A stretch of DNA of 64,000 nt from Kitasatospora sp. MAA19. Lineage in GTDB: Bacteria > Actinomycetota > Actinomycetes > Streptomycetales > Streptomycetaceae. The position numbers and the translations under genes are program-made. Positions within the stretch are counted from its first letter, which is position 1, and every line of letters starts with the position of its first letter. The stretch is taken from assembly GCF_029894125.1 (NCBI RefSeq), contig NZ_JARXYZ010000003.1, positions 124,001 through 188,000 of the forward strand. The letters are read 5' to 3'. Positions 40,998 to 50,411 of this stretch are shown one piece after another. The notes under the pieces are model-generated. The model was not told where the DNA came from, ran no database searches, and saw only the letters and a program-made list of their open reading frames with translations.

Positions 40998-42362
40998 TCA
41001 GCCCAGGTACATCCGCACGGCCTCGGCCAGCCGCTGCGCGACGGCCTCGGCCTGCACCGGGTCGGCGGCCTCGACCATGACCCGGACCAGCGGCTCGGTG
41101 CCGGAGGGGCGCAGCAGCACCCGGCCGGTGGAGCCCAGTTCGGCCTCGGCCTCGGCGACCGCGGCGGCCAGCTCGGCGCTGGTGTTCACCCGGCTCTTGT
41201 CGACGCCCTTGACGTTGATCAGCTGCTGCGGCAGACGGGTCATCACGGTGGCCAGGTCGGCCAGCGGCTGCTTGGTGGCGGCCAGCCGGGCGCCCAGCAT
41301 CAGGCCGGTCAGGGTGCCGTCGCCGGTGGTGGCGTGGTCGAGCAGGATGACGTGGCCGGACTGCTCACCGCCCAGCGCGAAGCCGTGCTCCTTCATCGCC
41401 TCCAGCACGTAGCGGTCGCCGACGGCGGTCTCCACCAGCTCGACGCCCTCGCGCTCCATGGCCAGCTTGAAGCCGAGATTGGACATCACGGTGGCCACCG
41501 CGGTGTTGCGGCGCAGCGTGCCGGCCTCCTTCATGGCGACGGCCAGGATCGCGATGATCTGGTCGCCGTCCACCTCGTTGCCGTCCGCGTCGGCGGCCAG
41601 GCAGCGGTCGGCGTCGCCGTCCAGGGCGATGCCGAGGTCGGCGCGGTGCTCCAGCATGGCGGTCCGCAGCCGGTCCAGGTGGGTGGAGCCGACGCCGTCG
41701 TTGATGTTGAGGCCGGTGGGCTCCGCCCCCAGGGTGTGGACGACCTCGGCACCGGCCCGGGCGAAGGCCTCGGGCGCGACGTAGGCGGCCGCGCCGTGGG
41801 CGCCGTCGATGACCACCTTGATGCCGTCGAGGCGGTTGGGCAGGACGCCGATCAGGTGGGCGACGTACTTGTCGAAGCCCTCGGTGTACTCGCGCACCCG
41901 GCCGACGGCCGCGCCGGTCGGGCGGTTCCAGTCCTCGCCGCCGAGCGTGTGCGTGCCGTAGTGGGCCTCGATCGCGTCCTCGATCCGGTCGTCCAGCTTG
42001 TGGCCGCCGCGGGCGAGGAACTTGATGCCGTTGTCCGGCATCGCGTTGTGGCTGGCGGACAGCATCACGCCGAAGTCGGCGCCGAGCGCGCCGGTGAGGT
42101 ACGCCACGGCCGGGGTGGGCAGCACGCCGACCCGGAGCACGTCGACGCCGGCGCTCGCCAGGCCGGCGATGACGGCGGCCTCCAGGAACTCGCCCGAGGC
42201 GCGCGGGTCCCGGCCGACCACCGCGACCGGCCGGTGGCCGTCGAAGGCGCCGGCCTCTCCGAGCACATGGGCCGCCGCGACCGACAGTCCGAGCGCGAGC
42301 TCGGCCGTCAGGCCCTCGTTGGCCACCCCGCGCACGCCGTCCGTACCGAAGAGTCGTCCCAC
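40998..42362 (-). CDS. glmM: phosphoglucosamine mutase
   Basis: 454 residues. It converts glucosamine 6-phosphate to the 1-phosphate for UDP-GlcNAc. The phosphoserine loop is [17 protein letters not shown], the metal loop DGDADRCLA, and the C-terminal phosphate-binding loop [15 protein letters not shown]. The N-terminus [14 protein letters not shown] is standard. I chose the GTG at 42362, with GGAGG eight bases upstream; the frame remains open to 42512. It lies directly behind the rplM-rpsI operon but is separated by a strong terminator. Confidence 0.96.
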   Translation of the reverse strand: MGRLFGTDGVRGVANEGLTAELALGLSVAAAHVLGEAGAFDGHRPVAVVGRDPRASGEFLEAAVIAGLASAGVDVLRVGVLPTPAVAYLTGALGADFGVMLSASHNAMPDNGIKFLARGGHKLDDRIEDAIEAHYGTHTLGGEDWNRPTGAAVGRVREYTEGFDKYVAHLIGVLPNRLDGIKVVIDGAHGAAAYVAPEAFARAGAEVVHTLGAEPTGLNINDGVGSTHLDRLRTAMLEHRADLGIALDGDADRCLAADADGNEVDGDQIIAILAVAMKEAGTLRRNTAVATVMSNLGFKLAMEREGVELVETAVGDRYVLEAMKEHGFALGGEQSGHVILLDHATTGDGTLTGLMLGARLAATKQPLADLATVMTRLPQQLINVKGVDKSRVNTSAELAAAVAEAEAELGSTGRVLLRPSGTEPLVRVMVEAADPVQAEAVAQRLAEAVRMYLG

Positions 42363-42436
42363 TGTCCCGTCCTCCATCACCACTGCTCGCAACCCAACCG
42401 ATGGTCCCCGGCCGCCGCACGATAGCCGGGTAACAC

Positions 42437-42471
42437 GTCGCCCCGGAGTACACGTGGTACTCCGGGGCGAC
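42437..42471 (-). terminator. rplM-rpsI operon terminator
   Basis: A perfect 15-base stem (42437-42451 with 42457-42471) with a five-base loop, 55 bases past the rpsI stop and 75 bases before the glmM start. Confidence 0.85.
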
Positions 42472-42526
42472 AGTCCGCGCAACCAGGGGTGCGCCGCCAG
42501 GGCGGACCGCACCCCCAGGGACGCGA

Positions 42527-43036
42527 TTAGCGCTTGCTGTACTGCGGCGCCTTGCGGGCCTTCTTGAGACCGGCCTTCTTGCGCTCGACGGCACGCGCGT
42601 CACGCATCAGGAAGCCGGCCTTCTTGAGGGCGGCGCGGTTGTTGTCCACGTCGGCCTCGTTCAGGGCACGGGCCACGCCGAGGCGCAGCGCGTAGGCCTG
42701 ACCGGAGACGCCGCCACCGGTGATGCGGGCGACGACGTCGTAACGGCCGTCAAGCTCCAGGAGCTTGAAGGGCTCGTTCACGGTCTGCTGGTGCACCTTG
42801 TTGGGGAAGTAGTTCTCCAGGGTGCGACCGTTGATCTTCCACTGGCCGGTGCCGGGGACGATGCGCACGCGGGCGATCGCCTCCTTGCGACGACCCAGGC
42901 CGGCGCCGGGGACGGCCTCGCCGAAGCGGCCGGCCAGCGACTCGGAGGTGTAGCTCTCCTCGGAGGTGTACTCGCCCTCGACGGCCTCGGCGGCCTCGTC
43001 GAAGTCGACCTCAAGGGTTTCAGTGGTCTCGGCCAC
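42527..43036 (-). CDS. rpsI: 30S ribosomal protein S9
   Basis: 169 residues. The C-terminal 128 residues are the conserved S9 body: [20 protein letters not shown] to the tail [12 protein letters not shown] that reaches the P-site tRNA. The first 40 residues are an acidic Glu/Ser/Thr-rich extension of the kind seen in streptomycete S9. It follows rplM by 45 bases and forms the usual L13-S9 operon. Confidence 0.98.
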   Translation of the reverse strand: MAETTETLEVDFDEAAEAVEGEYTSEESYTSESLAGRFGEAVPGAGLGRRKEAIARVRIVPGTGQWKINGRTLENYFPNKVHQQTVNEPFKLLELDGRYDVVARITGGGVSGQAYALRLGVARALNEADVDNNRAALKKAGFLMRDARAVERKKAGLKKARKAPQYSKR

Positions 43037-43081
43037 GGTGTTCCTCAGCTCTTTTCAGTGTTGGGGGGCTTGGTGGCCGAA

Positions 43082-43525
43082 TTACTGCGCGACCTGGGTG
43101 ATCTCGAACGGCACCGGCTGCTGGGCAGCGTGCGGGTGCTGGTCGCCCGAGTAGACCTTCAGCTTCGAGAGCATCTGACGGCCCAGGCTGTTCTTGGGGA
43201 TCATGCCCTTGATGGCCTTCTCGACGGCCTTCTCCGGGTTGTTCGCCAGCAGGTCGTCGTAGCGCACCGACCGCAGACCGCCCGGGAAGCCCGAGTGGCG
43301 GTAGGCCAGCTTCTGGGTCTTCTTGTTACCGGACAGGTGCACCTTGTCGGCGTTGATGATGATGACGAAGTCACCAGTGTCAACGTGCGGCGCGTAGATC
43401 GCCTTGTGCTTGCCCCGGAGGAGGTTGGCGGCCTGGGAAGCCAGGCGGCCCAGCACGACGTCGGTCGCGTCGATGACGTGCCACTGACGCTGGACGTCGC
43501 CGGGCTTGGGGCTGTACGTACGCAC
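43082..43525 (-). CDS. rplM: 50S ribosomal protein L13
   Basis: 147 residues, the normal length. It starts [20 protein letters not shown] and contains [20 protein letters not shown] and [20 protein letters not shown]. It is an early-assembly protein of the large subunit. First gene of the rplM-rpsI operon, with a 245-base leader region that contains a good promoter candidate. Confidence 0.98.
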   Translation of the reverse strand: MRTYSPKPGDVQRQWHVIDATDVVLGRLASQAANLLRGKHKAIYAPHVDTGDFVIIINADKVHLSGNKKTQKLAYRHSGFPGGLRSVRYDDLLANNPEKAVEKAIKGMIPKNSLGRQMLSKLKVYSGDQHPHAAQQPVPFEITQVAQ

Positions 43526-43656
43526 GGTCGTAGCCTTCGCTTTTCAGTGAGTGAGTCCTGACAGGAGCACCCGGACGGAAGAGCAGCCTGGTCAACCTTG
43601 GACGCAATTCAAGGGGGACCGCTGGTCGTCGACCTGATGTCTCCGGCGTACCGACC

Positions 43657-43693
43657 TCTCACGTGAGATAGAGCGAGCCAATACGCACATCAA
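43657..43693 (-). promoter_or_regulatory. rplM promoter with a 12-base palindrome over the -10
   Basis: On the minus strand TTGATG (43693-43688) is followed after 17 bases by TATCTC (43670-43665). The perfect palindrome TCTCACGTGAGA (43657-43668) overlaps the -10 and the expected start site, where a regulator could block transcription. The promoter is about 140 bases upstream of rplM. Confidence 0.6.
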
Positions 43694-43770
43694 GCGTCCA
43701 GGTTACCGGGCGGGCGGGAAGCGGTCAAAAATCGGCCGGCGACGACCGTCCGAAGGGCCCCGCCGACCCC

Positions 43771-45429
43771 TCAGCGTTCGCGCTCCACCCGGCTCACGTC
43801 CCAGACCGGCTCGGGCGATTCGTAGACCCGGCCGTCCGCGCCGAACACCAGGTAGCGGTCGAAGGTCTTGGCGAACCAGCGGTCGTGGGTGACGCACAGC
43901 ACGGTGCCGTCGAAGGCCTCCAGCCCGGCCTGCAGCGCCTCGGCGCTCTCCAGGTCCAGGTTGTCGGTCGGCTCGTCGAGCAACAGGGCCGTCACACCGG
44001 TGAGTTCGAGCTTGAGGATCATCAGCCGGGCCTGCTGCCCGCCGGACAGCGACTCGAACTTCTGCTCCTCCTGCCGGTCCAGCTCGTAGCGGCGCAGCGC
44101 GCTCATCGCGGCGCCGCGGCTGAGCGCGTGCTCCTCCTCGATGATCGAGCGCACCGTCCGGCCGAACAGCTCCGGATGGGCGTGGGTCTGCCGGAAGTGG
44201 CCGGGGACGACGCGGGCGCCGAGCCTCCAGCTGCCGGTGTGCGCGACGCTCTCGTCGCCGGCCAGCAGCCGCAGGAAGTGCGACTTGCCGGAGCCGTTGG
44301 AGCCGAGCACGCCGACCCGCTCGCCGTAGAACACCTCCAGGTCGAAGGGCTTCATCAGGCCGGTGAGCTCCAGCCCCTCCACGGTGACGGCGCGGACGCC
44401 CGTCCGCCCGCCCTTGAGCCGCATGGAGATGCTCTGCTCGCGCGGCGGCGCCTCCGGCGGGCCGGCGTCCTCGAACTTCTTCAGCCGGGTCTGGGCGGCG
44501 GCGTAGCGGGAGGCCATCTCGTGGCTGACGGACGCGGCCTGGCGCAGGTTGACGACCAGCCTCTTGAGCTTGGCGCGCTCCTCGTCCCAGCGGCGGCGCA
44601 GCTCCTCGAAGCGCTCGAAACGGGCCTCGCGGGCCTCGTGGAAGGTGTCGAAGCCGCCGCCGTGCACCCAGACGCTGCTGCCGGCCGCGCCGGTCTCGAC
44701 GCTGATGATCTTGTCGGCGGTGCGGGAGAGCAGTTCGCGGTCGTGCGAGATGAACAGGACGGTCTTCGAGGTGGCCTTGACGGCCTCCTCCAGCCAGCGC
44801 TTGCCGGGGACGTCCAGGTAGTTGTCGGGCTCGTCGAGCAGCAGCACCTCCTCGGGGCCGCGCAGCAGCGCCTCCAGCACCAGCCGCTTCTGCTCGCCGC
44901 CCGAGAGGGTGTTCAGGCCACGCCACTGGGCCTTGTCGAAGGGCACCCCGAGGGCCGCCATGGTGCAGACGTCCCAGTCGGTCTCGTAGTCGTAGCCGCC
45001 GACGTCGGCCCAGTCGGAGAGCGACTGGGCGTAGGTCATCTGGGTCTTCTCGTCGTCCTGGGCGATCATCGCCAGCTCGGCGGCGTCCACCGCGCGGGCC
45101 GCGACGGCGATCCGCCCGGGGGCGACGGACACCAGCAGGTCGCGGACCGAGGCGTCCGGCGGCAGTGCGCCCGGGGTGGCCTGCTGGTCCTCGCGGCCGG
45201 TGGTGCCGACGAACTGGCGCATCACGCCGAGCCCGCCGCTGATCGTCACCGTGCCGCCGTGCGGCTGGATGTCCCCCGCGATCATCCGCAGCAGGGTGGT
45301 CTTGCCGGCCCCGTTGGCGCCGACCAGGGCGACCGCCGCGCCCTCACCGACCCGGAAGGACGCGTCGTCGAACAGCACCCGCCCGTCCGGCAGGTAGTAC
45401 TCCAGGTGCGAAATCTCGACGTGTCCCAT
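43771..45429 (-). CDS. ABC-F family ATP-binding protein
   Basis: 552 residues with two ATPase domains and no membrane helices, so it is a soluble ABC-F protein of the type that acts on ribosomes. Walker A motifs are GANGAGKTT and GSNGSGKSH, signatures LSGGEQKRL and LSGGQQARL, and Walker B LLLDEPDNYLD and LLLDEPTDNLD. The charged inter-domain linker (about 260-330) would reach the peptidyl-transferase centre. Its place between truA and rplM fits a translation role; resistance to a ribosome-targeting antibiotic is possible but not shown. Confidence 0.9.
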   Translation of the reverse strand: MGHVEISHLEYYLPDGRVLFDDASFRVGEGAAVALVGANGAGKTTLLRMIAGDIQPHGGTVTISGGLGVMRQFVGTTGREDQQATPGALPPDASVRDLLVSVAPGRIAVAARAVDAAELAMIAQDDEKTQMTYAQSLSDWADVGGYDYETDWDVCTMAALGVPFDKAQWRGLNTLSGGEQKRLVLEALLRGPEEVLLLDEPDNYLDVPGKRWLEEAVKATSKTVLFISHDRELLSRTADKIISVETGAAGSSVWVHGGGFDTFHEAREARFERFEELRRRWDEERAKLKRLVVNLRQAASVSHEMASRYAAAQTRLKKFEDAGPPEAPPREQSISMRLKGGRTGVRAVTVEGLELTGLMKPFDLEVFYGERVGVLGSNGSGKSHFLRLLAGDESVAHTGSWRLGARVVPGHFRQTHAHPELFGRTVRSIIEEEHALSRGAAMSALRRYELDRQEEQKFESLSGGQQARLMILKLELTGVTALLLDEPTDNLDLESAEALQAGLEAFDGTVLCVTHDRWFAKTFDRYLVFGADGRVYESPEPVWDVSRVERER

Positions 45430-45470
45430 GCGGACGATTGTCCCAAGCCGACGCGCCCGGCCAAAACGGA

Positions 45471-46382
45471 TTACGCGACGGGCGGCTGACCAGGCAAGGT
45501 GCGCATCCGCCTGGCCTGCCGGTTCCGCTCGGCGAGCTGGTCGTCCGGCGGGTAGCCGACCTCCTCAAGGGTGAGCCCGTACGGCCGGATCACGTTGACG
45601 GCCGAGTTGCGGACCCCGCCGGCCAGCACCTCGCCCGGGAACTCCACCGGCCGGTGCCCGTCCCCGACCAGCAGCATCGCGCCGACCAGCGCCCGGACCA
45701 TGTTGTGGCAGAACGCGTCGGCGCGGACGGTGGCGACCGCGAGCGTGCCCTCCTGGGCGGCGTAGGAGTCCACCGGGACACGGTCCCAGTGCAGCTCCAG
45801 CAGGGTGCGGATGGTGGTCGCGCCCTCGCGCTTCTTGCAGTACGCGGCGAAGTCGTGCTCGCCGAGCAGCAGTTCGGCGGCCGCGTTCATCCGGTCGACG
45901 TCCAGCGGGCGGTCGTGCCACAGCACGTGCCCGCGCAGCAGCGGGTCGACCCCGCCGGGGTGGTCGGCGACCCGGTAGGCGTACCGGCGCCAGATCGCCG
46001 AGAAGCGGGCGTCGAACCCGGCCGGGGCCTCGCCGACCCGGTAGATCCGGACGTCCCCGGGCAGCCGGCCTGCCAGCCGGCGCAGCAGCTTCTCGCGGTG
46101 CGCCTCCCACAGCTCGGCCGGCAGGTCGACGTGTGCGACCTGGCCGCGGGCGTGCACCCCGGCGTCGGTGCGGCCGGCCACGGTCAGCGGGAAGAGCTCC
46201 GGGCTGCGGGTGACGATCTGCAGCGCGGTCTCGATCTCCTCCTGGACCGTCCGGCGGCCGCCGCGCTGGCGGGCCCAGCCGGAGAACTCGGCGCCCTGGT
46301 AGGCGAGATCGAGCCGCACCCGGACGTACCCGTCGGCCGGGCCGTCCTTCACCGGCGGCTGCTCGGCGCAATCGTTGACCAC
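45471..46382 (-). CDS. truA: tRNA pseudouridine(38-40) synthase TruA
   Basis: 303 residues. The catalytic Asp is in [35 protein letters not shown] and the C-terminal [17 protein letters not shown] are family hallmarks. It isomerises uridines in the anticodon stem-loop. GTG 46382 has GGGAG upstream at ten bases; the family body begins about 20 residues later, so the exact start is not certain. It follows rplQ, as in many actinobacteria, with a terminator between. Confidence 0.94.
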   Translation of the reverse strand: MVNDCAEQPPVKDGPADGYVRVRLDLAYQGAEFSGWARQRGGRRTVQEEIETALQIVTRSPELFPLTVAGRTDAGVHARGQVAHVDLPAELWEAHREKLLRRLAGRLPGDVRIYRVGEAPAGFDARFSAIWRRYAYRVADHPGGVDPLLRGHVLWHDRPLDVDRMNAAAELLLGEHDFAAYCKKREGATTIRTLLELHWDRVPVDSYAAQEGTLAVATVRADAFCHNMVRALVGAMLLVGDGHRPVEFPGEVLAGGVRNSAVNVIRPYGLTLEEVGYPPDDQLAERNRQARRMRTLPGQPPVA

Positions 46383-46422
46383 TGCTTCTCTTCTCCCGCG
46401 ATCGGTCCCGGCACAAGGGAAC

Positions 46423-46456
46423 GGGCCCGCTCCCCCATCGCTGGGGAAGCGGGCCC
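46423..46456 (-). terminator. terminator after rplQ
   Basis: Inverted repeat GGGCCCGCTTCCCC-type with one mismatch, arms 46423-46435 and 46443-46456, beginning 18 bases after the rplQ stop. It separates rplQ from truA. Confidence 0.7.
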
Positions 46457-46474
46457 GCATCACACCTGGAGGTG

Positions 46475-46951
46475 TCAGGCCTGCTCGGCGGCCTCGGCCT
46501 CGTCGGCCTTGGCGACGGCGGCGGCCTCGTCGGCCTCCTTGACGGCGCGCTTGGTGGCGCCCTCGGCCTCGCCGACGGCGGTCTGCGCGACGGTCAGCGC
46601 CTCGACCAGCTCGATCACGGCCATCGGGGCGTTGTCGCCACGACGGGGACCGATCTTGGTGATACGGGTGTAACCACCCGGGCGGTTCTCGTAGCGCGGC
46701 GCGATCTCGGTGAAGAGGGTGTGCAGCACCGAGATGTCGGTGATGGTCTTGCGCACCAGGCGACGGTTGTGGATGTCGCCCTTCTTCGCCTTGGTGATCA
46801 GCTTCTCCGCCAGCGGGCGCATCCGACGGGCCTTGGCCTCGGTCGTGGTGATGCGGCCGTACTGGAAGAGCTCCCGGCACAGACCGGCGAGCAGCAGCGG
46901 CTCGTGGTGCGGGCCGCCGCCGAGGCGGGCACCCTTGGTGGGACGCGGCAT
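46475..46951 (-). CDS. rplQ: 50S ribosomal protein L17
   Basis: 158 residues. The conserved part ([20 protein letters not shown] to [20 protein letters not shown]) is complete, followed by an Ala/Glu-rich C-terminal tail of about 40 residues that is usual in streptomycetes. It follows rpoA as in almost all bacteria, after a 127-base gap with a hairpin. Confidence 0.98.
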   Translation of the reverse strand: MPRPTKGARLGGGPHHEPLLLAGLCRELFQYGRITTTEAKARRMRPLAEKLITKAKKGDIHNRRLVRKTITDISVLHTLFTEIAPRYENRPGGYTRITKIGPRRGDNAPMAVIELVEALTVAQTAVGEAEGATKRAVKEADEAAAVAKADEAEAAEQA

Positions 46952-47039
46952 GGAATTACTCCTTGAATCTCCTACTGCGGCCGTACCAGGTACCGCAGCG
47001 GGCGTACGAGCACGGTGCCCGCACGACTTTCACGACGAC

Positions 47040-47065
47040 GGAGGCGGTTCCGGAGAACCGCCTCC
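47040..47065 (-). terminator. hairpin between rpoA and rplQ
   Basis: A perfect 11-base stem (47040-47050 with 47055-47065) with a four-base loop begins 14 bases past the rpoA stop. No T tract follows, so it may reduce rather than stop transcription into rplQ, or mark an RNA processing site. Confidence 0.6.
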
Positions 47066-47078
47066 GCGGTCAAGTCTC

Positions 47079-48101
47079 TCAGTACTGCTCGGTCTCCGCG
47101 TAACCCGCGTCGTCCAGGTCGTCGGCGCCGAAGGCGTCGGCGGCCGCGGTCGGGTCGAACCCGGGCGGGCTGTCCTTGAGGGCCAGGCCCATGCCGGCCA
47201 GCTTCGCCTTGACCTCGTCGATCGACTTCGCACCAAAGTTGCGGATGTCGAGCAGGTCGGCCTCGGAGCGGGCGACGAGCTCACCCACGGTGTGGATGCC
47301 CTCGCGCTTGAGGCAGTTGTAGGAGCGGACGGTGAGCTCCAGCTCCTCGATCGGCAGCGCCAGGTCGGCGGCCAGGGCGGCGTCCGTCGGGGACGGGCCC
47401 ATGTCGATGCCCTCGGCGTCGATGTTCAGCTCGCGGGCGAGACCGAACAGCTCCACCAGGGTCTTGCCGGCCGAGGCCATGGCGTCGCGCGGACGCATGG
47501 CGGGCTTGGTCTCGACGTCGACGATCAGCTTGTCGAAGTCGGTCCGCTGCTCGACACGGGTGGCCTCGACCTTGTAGGTGACCTTCAGCACCGGGCTGTA
47601 GATCGAGTCGACCGGGATGCGGCCGATCTCCTGGCCGGAGGCCTTGTTCTGGACGGCGGAGACGTAGCCGCGACCGCGCTCGACGGTCAGCTCCATCTCC
47701 AGCTTGCCCTTGCCGTTCAGCGTGGCGAGGACCAGCTCCGGGTTGTGCACCTCGACACCCGCCGGCGGGGCGATGTCGGCGGCGGTGACGACACCCGGGC
47801 CCTGCTTGCGCAGGTACATCACGACCGGCTCGTCGTGCTCCGAGGAGACGACCAGCTGCTTGATGTTGAGGATGAGGTCGGTCACGTCCTCCTTGACGCC
47901 CGGCACGGTGGTGAACTCGTGCAGGACGCCGTCGATGCGGATGCTGGTGACAGCGGCACCCGGGATCGACGACAGGAGCGTGCGGCGCAGGGAGTTGCCG
48001 AGGGTGTAGCCGAAGCCCGGCTCCAGCGGCTCGATCACGAACCGCGAGCGGAACTCGTCGACGACCTCTTCGGTCAGCGAGGGGCGCTGAGCGATAAGCA
48101 T
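47079..48101 (-). CDS. rpoA: DNA-directed RNA polymerase subunit alpha
   Basis: 340 residues, the exact length known for streptomycetes. The N-terminal assembly domain begins [20 protein letters not shown] and holds [19 protein letters not shown]. The C-terminal domain ([36 protein letters not shown]) binds UP elements and activators. I chose the ATG at 48101, with GGAGGA eight bases upstream; a start ten residues earlier is in frame but lacks similarity. Confidence 0.98.
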   Translation of the reverse strand: MLIAQRPSLTEEVVDEFRSRFVIEPLEPGFGYTLGNSLRRTLLSSIPGAAVTSIRIDGVLHEFTTVPGVKEDVTDLILNIKQLVVSSEHDEPVVMYLRKQGPGVVTAADIAPPAGVEVHNPELVLATLNGKGKLEMELTVERGRGYVSAVQNKASGQEIGRIPVDSIYSPVLKVTYKVEATRVEQRTDFDKLIVDVETKPAMRPRDAMASAGKTLVELFGLARELNIDAEGIDMGPSPTDAALAADLALPIEELELTVRSYNCLKREGIHTVGELVARSEADLLDIRNFGAKSIDEVKAKLAGMGLALKDSPPGFDPTAAADAFGADDLDDAGYAETEQY

Positions 48102-48158
48102 GAGGGGTGTTCCTCCAGTTGTCTTCGGCACCCACTATTTGATGCCGACAGGACCAAG

Positions 48159-48208
48159 CGTACGGGGTCCCGCAAGCAGCGACGAGTCACTACGTGGGAC
48201 CCCGTACG
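48159..48208 (-). promoter_or_regulatory. long-stem hairpin between rpsK and rpoA
   Basis: CGTACGGGGTCCC (48159-48171) pairs perfectly with 48196-48208, enclosing 24 bases. It lies in the 144-base gap that other actinobacteria fill with rpsD. The long loop and missing T tract make it unlike a simple terminator. Confidence 0.6.
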
Positions 48209-48245
48209 AGGTTAAAGCGTTACCCGCGAGCCCGAAGGCGCTGCG

Positions 48246-48653
48246 TCAGACGCGGCGGCGCTTCGGCGGACGGCAGCCGTTGTGCGGGGTGGGGGTGACG
48301 TCCTGGATCGAGCCGACCTCCAGGCCGGTGGCCTGGAGCGAACGGATCGCGGTCTCGCGGCCGGAGCCCGGACCCTTCACGAAGACGTCGACCTTGCGCA
48401 TGCCGTGCTCCTGCGCGCGACGGGCAGCGGCCTCGGCGGCCATCTGCGCGGCGAACGGGGTGGACTTGCGCGAGCCCTTGAAGCCGACGTGGCCGGCGGA
48501 GGCCCAGGAGATCACGTTGCCCGAGGGGTCGGTGATCGAAACGATGGTGTTGTTGAACGTGCTCTTGATGTGCGCGTGGCCGTGAGCGACGTTCTTCTTT
48601 TCCTTGCGGCGGATCTTCTTCGCGCCGGCAGCCTGACGACCCTTGGGGGGCAT
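48246..48653 (-). CDS. rpsK: 30S ribosomal protein S11
   Basis: 135 residues. The core [20 protein letters not shown] and the C-terminal [17 protein letters not shown] are canonical. It forms part of the platform that contacts mRNA in the exit region. AGGAGA lies upstream of the ATG at 48653. Between rpsM and rpoA in the alpha operon. Confidence 0.98.
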   Translation of the reverse strand: MPPKGRQAAGAKKIRRKEKKNVAHGHAHIKSTFNNTIVSITDPSGNVISWASAGHVGFKGSRKSTPFAAQMAAEAAARRAQEHGMRKVDVFVKGPGSGRETAIRSLQATGLEVGSIQDVTPTPHNGCRPPKRRRV

Positions 48654-48725
48654 AAGTCTGTTCTCCTACTGAGGTGGTCGGTCCGCTGACCCGCGGGCCG
48701 GAGGGATGTCCGGTTACGGGACGGA

Positions 48726-49106
48726 CTACTTCTTGCCCGGCTTCTTCTTACCGGCGATCGCGCGACGCGGGCCCTTGCGGGTACGCGCGTTGGTGTGGGT
48801 GCGCTGGCCGCGGACCGGCAGGCCGCGACGGTGACGCAGACCCTCGTAGCAGCCGATCTCGACCTTGCGGCGGATGTCGGCGGCCACCTCACGGCGGAGG
48901 TCACCCTCGACCGTGTAGTTGGCGTCGATGTACTGGCCCAGCTTGACGAGGTCTTCCTCGGTGATGTCGCGAACGCGGACATCCGGGTTGACGCCGGTCT
49001 CGGCCAGGGTCTGCTGGGCGCGGGTACGGCCGATGCCGTACACGTACGTAAGGGCGATCTCGATCCGCTTCTCACGGGGGAGATCAACGCCGGCGAGGCG
49101 TGCCAT
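48726..49106 (-). CDS. rpsM: 30S ribosomal protein S13
   Basis: 126 residues. [20 protein letters not shown], the helix-hairpin [19 protein letters not shown] and the basic [17 protein letters not shown] tail are complete. It binds the head of the small subunit and the P-site tRNA. AGGAGC precedes the ATG at 49106. Confidence 0.98.
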   Translation of the reverse strand: MARLAGVDLPREKRIEIALTYVYGIGRTRAQQTLAETGVNPDVRVRDITEEDLVKLGQYIDANYTVEGDLRREVAADIRRKVEIGCYEGLRHRRGLPVRGQRTHTNARTRKGPRRAIAGKKKPGKK

Positions 49107-49157
49107 TCAAGGCTCCTGTGTTTCTTCAGAGGTCTTGCGTGCTACCTACTCCGTCAC

Positions 49158-49194
49158 CTCACGGTGAGGGAGCCCCGGCCTCTGACCGGGGGCG
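49158..49194 (-). promoter_or_regulatory. paired hairpins in the rpmJ-rpsM gap
   Basis: CCTCAC/TGAGG and AGCCCCGG/CCGGGGGC stems follow one another directly within the 178 bases between rpmJ and rpsM. They could be an attenuator or processing site. There is no T tract. Confidence 0.45.
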
Positions 49195-49284
49195 GCAGTC
49201 CGCCCTTTCACAAGGATGGATCGGGTAGCCCGCTTATGACGTTTTCGCGTCGCGCGAAGTACTACGAGAAATGCTGGGGAGAGA

Positions 49285-49398
49285 TCAGCCCTGGCGCTGC
49301 TTGTGGCGCAGGTTGTCGCAGATCACCATGACCCGGCCGTGACGGCGGATCACCTTGCACTTGTCGCAGATCTTCTTGACGCTCGGCTTGACCTTCAT
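49285..49398 (-). CDS. rpmJ: 50S ribosomal protein L36
   Basis: 37 residues, starting [20 protein letters not shown] and ending LRHKQRQG. The zinc ligands CDKC, a later Cys and His are present, so this is the zinc-binding (C+) form that streptomycetes replace by a Zur-controlled copy when zinc is scarce. It lies 32 bases after infA, the standard place. Confidence 0.96.
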   Translation of the reverse strand: MKVKPSVKKICDKCKVIRRHGRVMVICDNLRHKQRQG

Positions 49399-49430
49399 GT
49401 TCAGGTTCTCCGGGTCTAGATCTGACGTTC

Positions 49431-49652
49431 TTACTTGTAGCGGTAGACGATCCGCCCGCGCGTGAGGTCGTAGGGGCTGAGCTCCACGACGACCCGGTCG
49501 TCCGGCAGGATGCGGATGTAGTGCATGCGCATCTTGCCACTGATGTGCGCGAGGACCTTGTGACCGTTCTGCAGCTCGACCTTGAACATCGCGTTCGGCA
49601 GAGACTCGATCACGGTGCCCTCGATCTCAATGGCGCCTTGCTTCTTAGCCAT
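49431..49652 (-). CDS. infA: translation initiation factor IF-1
   Basis: 73 residues of the OB fold: [40 protein letters not shown] and [14 protein letters not shown]. It occupies the ribosomal A site during initiation. The first gene of the infA-rpmJ-rpsM-rpsK-rpoA-rplQ group here; the 194 bases upstream, after mscL, should contain its promoter. Confidence 0.98.
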   Translation of the reverse strand: MAKKQGAIEIEGTVIESLPNAMFKVELQNGHKVLAHISGKMRMHYIRILPDDRVVVELSPYDLTRGRIVYRYK

Positions 49653-49846
49653 GAACTGCGAGATCCACCTTCCGGGACCGGCTACCGTATGCGGAACGCT
49701 CGTGCGAACCTGGGTTCACCCCGTCCCCGAGGGGAAGAGGGCGCGCTGAAGCACGCTACGAGTGAGCCGACGGTCCATCCTACGCCAGCGCGTCCGGTGG
49801 GCCAAAACGGGATCCCGGAACGCGGCCGCCGTCACACCCGAGCGGG

Positions 49847-50272
49847 TCACACCCGGGTGGTGACCGCCAGCGGCTCGACGTGGGCGGTGCAGGCCGAGCA
49901 GCGGCGGGCGGCCTCGGGGATCTCGGTCAGGCACTCGGGGCAGGGCCGCTTGGGGGTCTTCGGCTTCTTCGGCAGGTACCGCGCGGTCGCCTTGGTGATC
50001 GGCAGGACGACGCAGAAGTAGAGCACCGCCGCGGTCATCACGAAGGCGATCAGCACGTTCAGGAACTGGCCGTACGGGAAGGTCACCCCGGCGACCGTCG
50101 CCTTGTACGAGCTGAAGTCACCGGCCGCGCCGACCACCACACCGACCAGCGGAGTCAGGAAGGCGGACACGAAGCCGGTCACCACCGCGGTGAACGCGGC
50201 GCCGATGACCACACCGACCGCCATGTCGACCACGTTGCCGCGCATCATGAAGTCGCGGAATCCCTTGAGCAC
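49847..50272 (-). CDS. mscL: large-conductance mechanosensitive channel MscL with zinc-ribbon tail
   Basis: 141 residues. Two membrane helices are typical of MscL: MLKGFRDFMMRGNVVDMAVG leads into TM1 (VVIGAAFTAVVTGFV), and TM2 is LNVLIAFVMTAAVLYFCVVL. The channel opens under membrane tension to release solutes. After a basic Lys/Pro segment the C-terminus has CPECLTEIPEAARRCSAC, two CxxC pairs like a zinc ribbon, in place of a plain helical bundle. It starts with GTG 50272 behind AGGAGA. It interrupts the map-infA junction and is separated from map by a strong terminator. Confidence 0.93.
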   Translation of the reverse strand: MLKGFRDFMMRGNVVDMAVGVVIGAAFTAVVTGFVSAFLTPLVGVVVGAAGDFSSYKATVAGVTFPYGQFLNVLIAFVMTAAVLYFCVVLPITKATARYLPKKPKTPKRPCPECLTEIPEAARRCSACTAHVEPLAVTTRV

Positions 50273-50332
50273 TGCTCTCTCCTGCCGATCGAAGCTGCTG
50301 AAGCCACTGCCAGCCGATAAAAATAGGACAAA

Positions 50333-50360
50333 AGCCCTGGAGGTCCAAACCTCCAGGGCT
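50333..50360 (-). terminator. intrinsic terminator after map, with T tract
   Basis: A perfect 12-base stem (50333-50344 with 50349-50360), loop of four bases. On the minus strand it is followed by TTTTGTCCTATTTTTAT, so it is a true rho-independent terminator, rare in this GC-rich genome. It ends secY-adk-map transcription before mscL. Confidence 0.88.
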
Positions 50361-50411
50361 CTGATCCCTTGTCAGCGGCGGAAGCCGGCCGCTCAGCCGG
50401 CCACCGACCGA

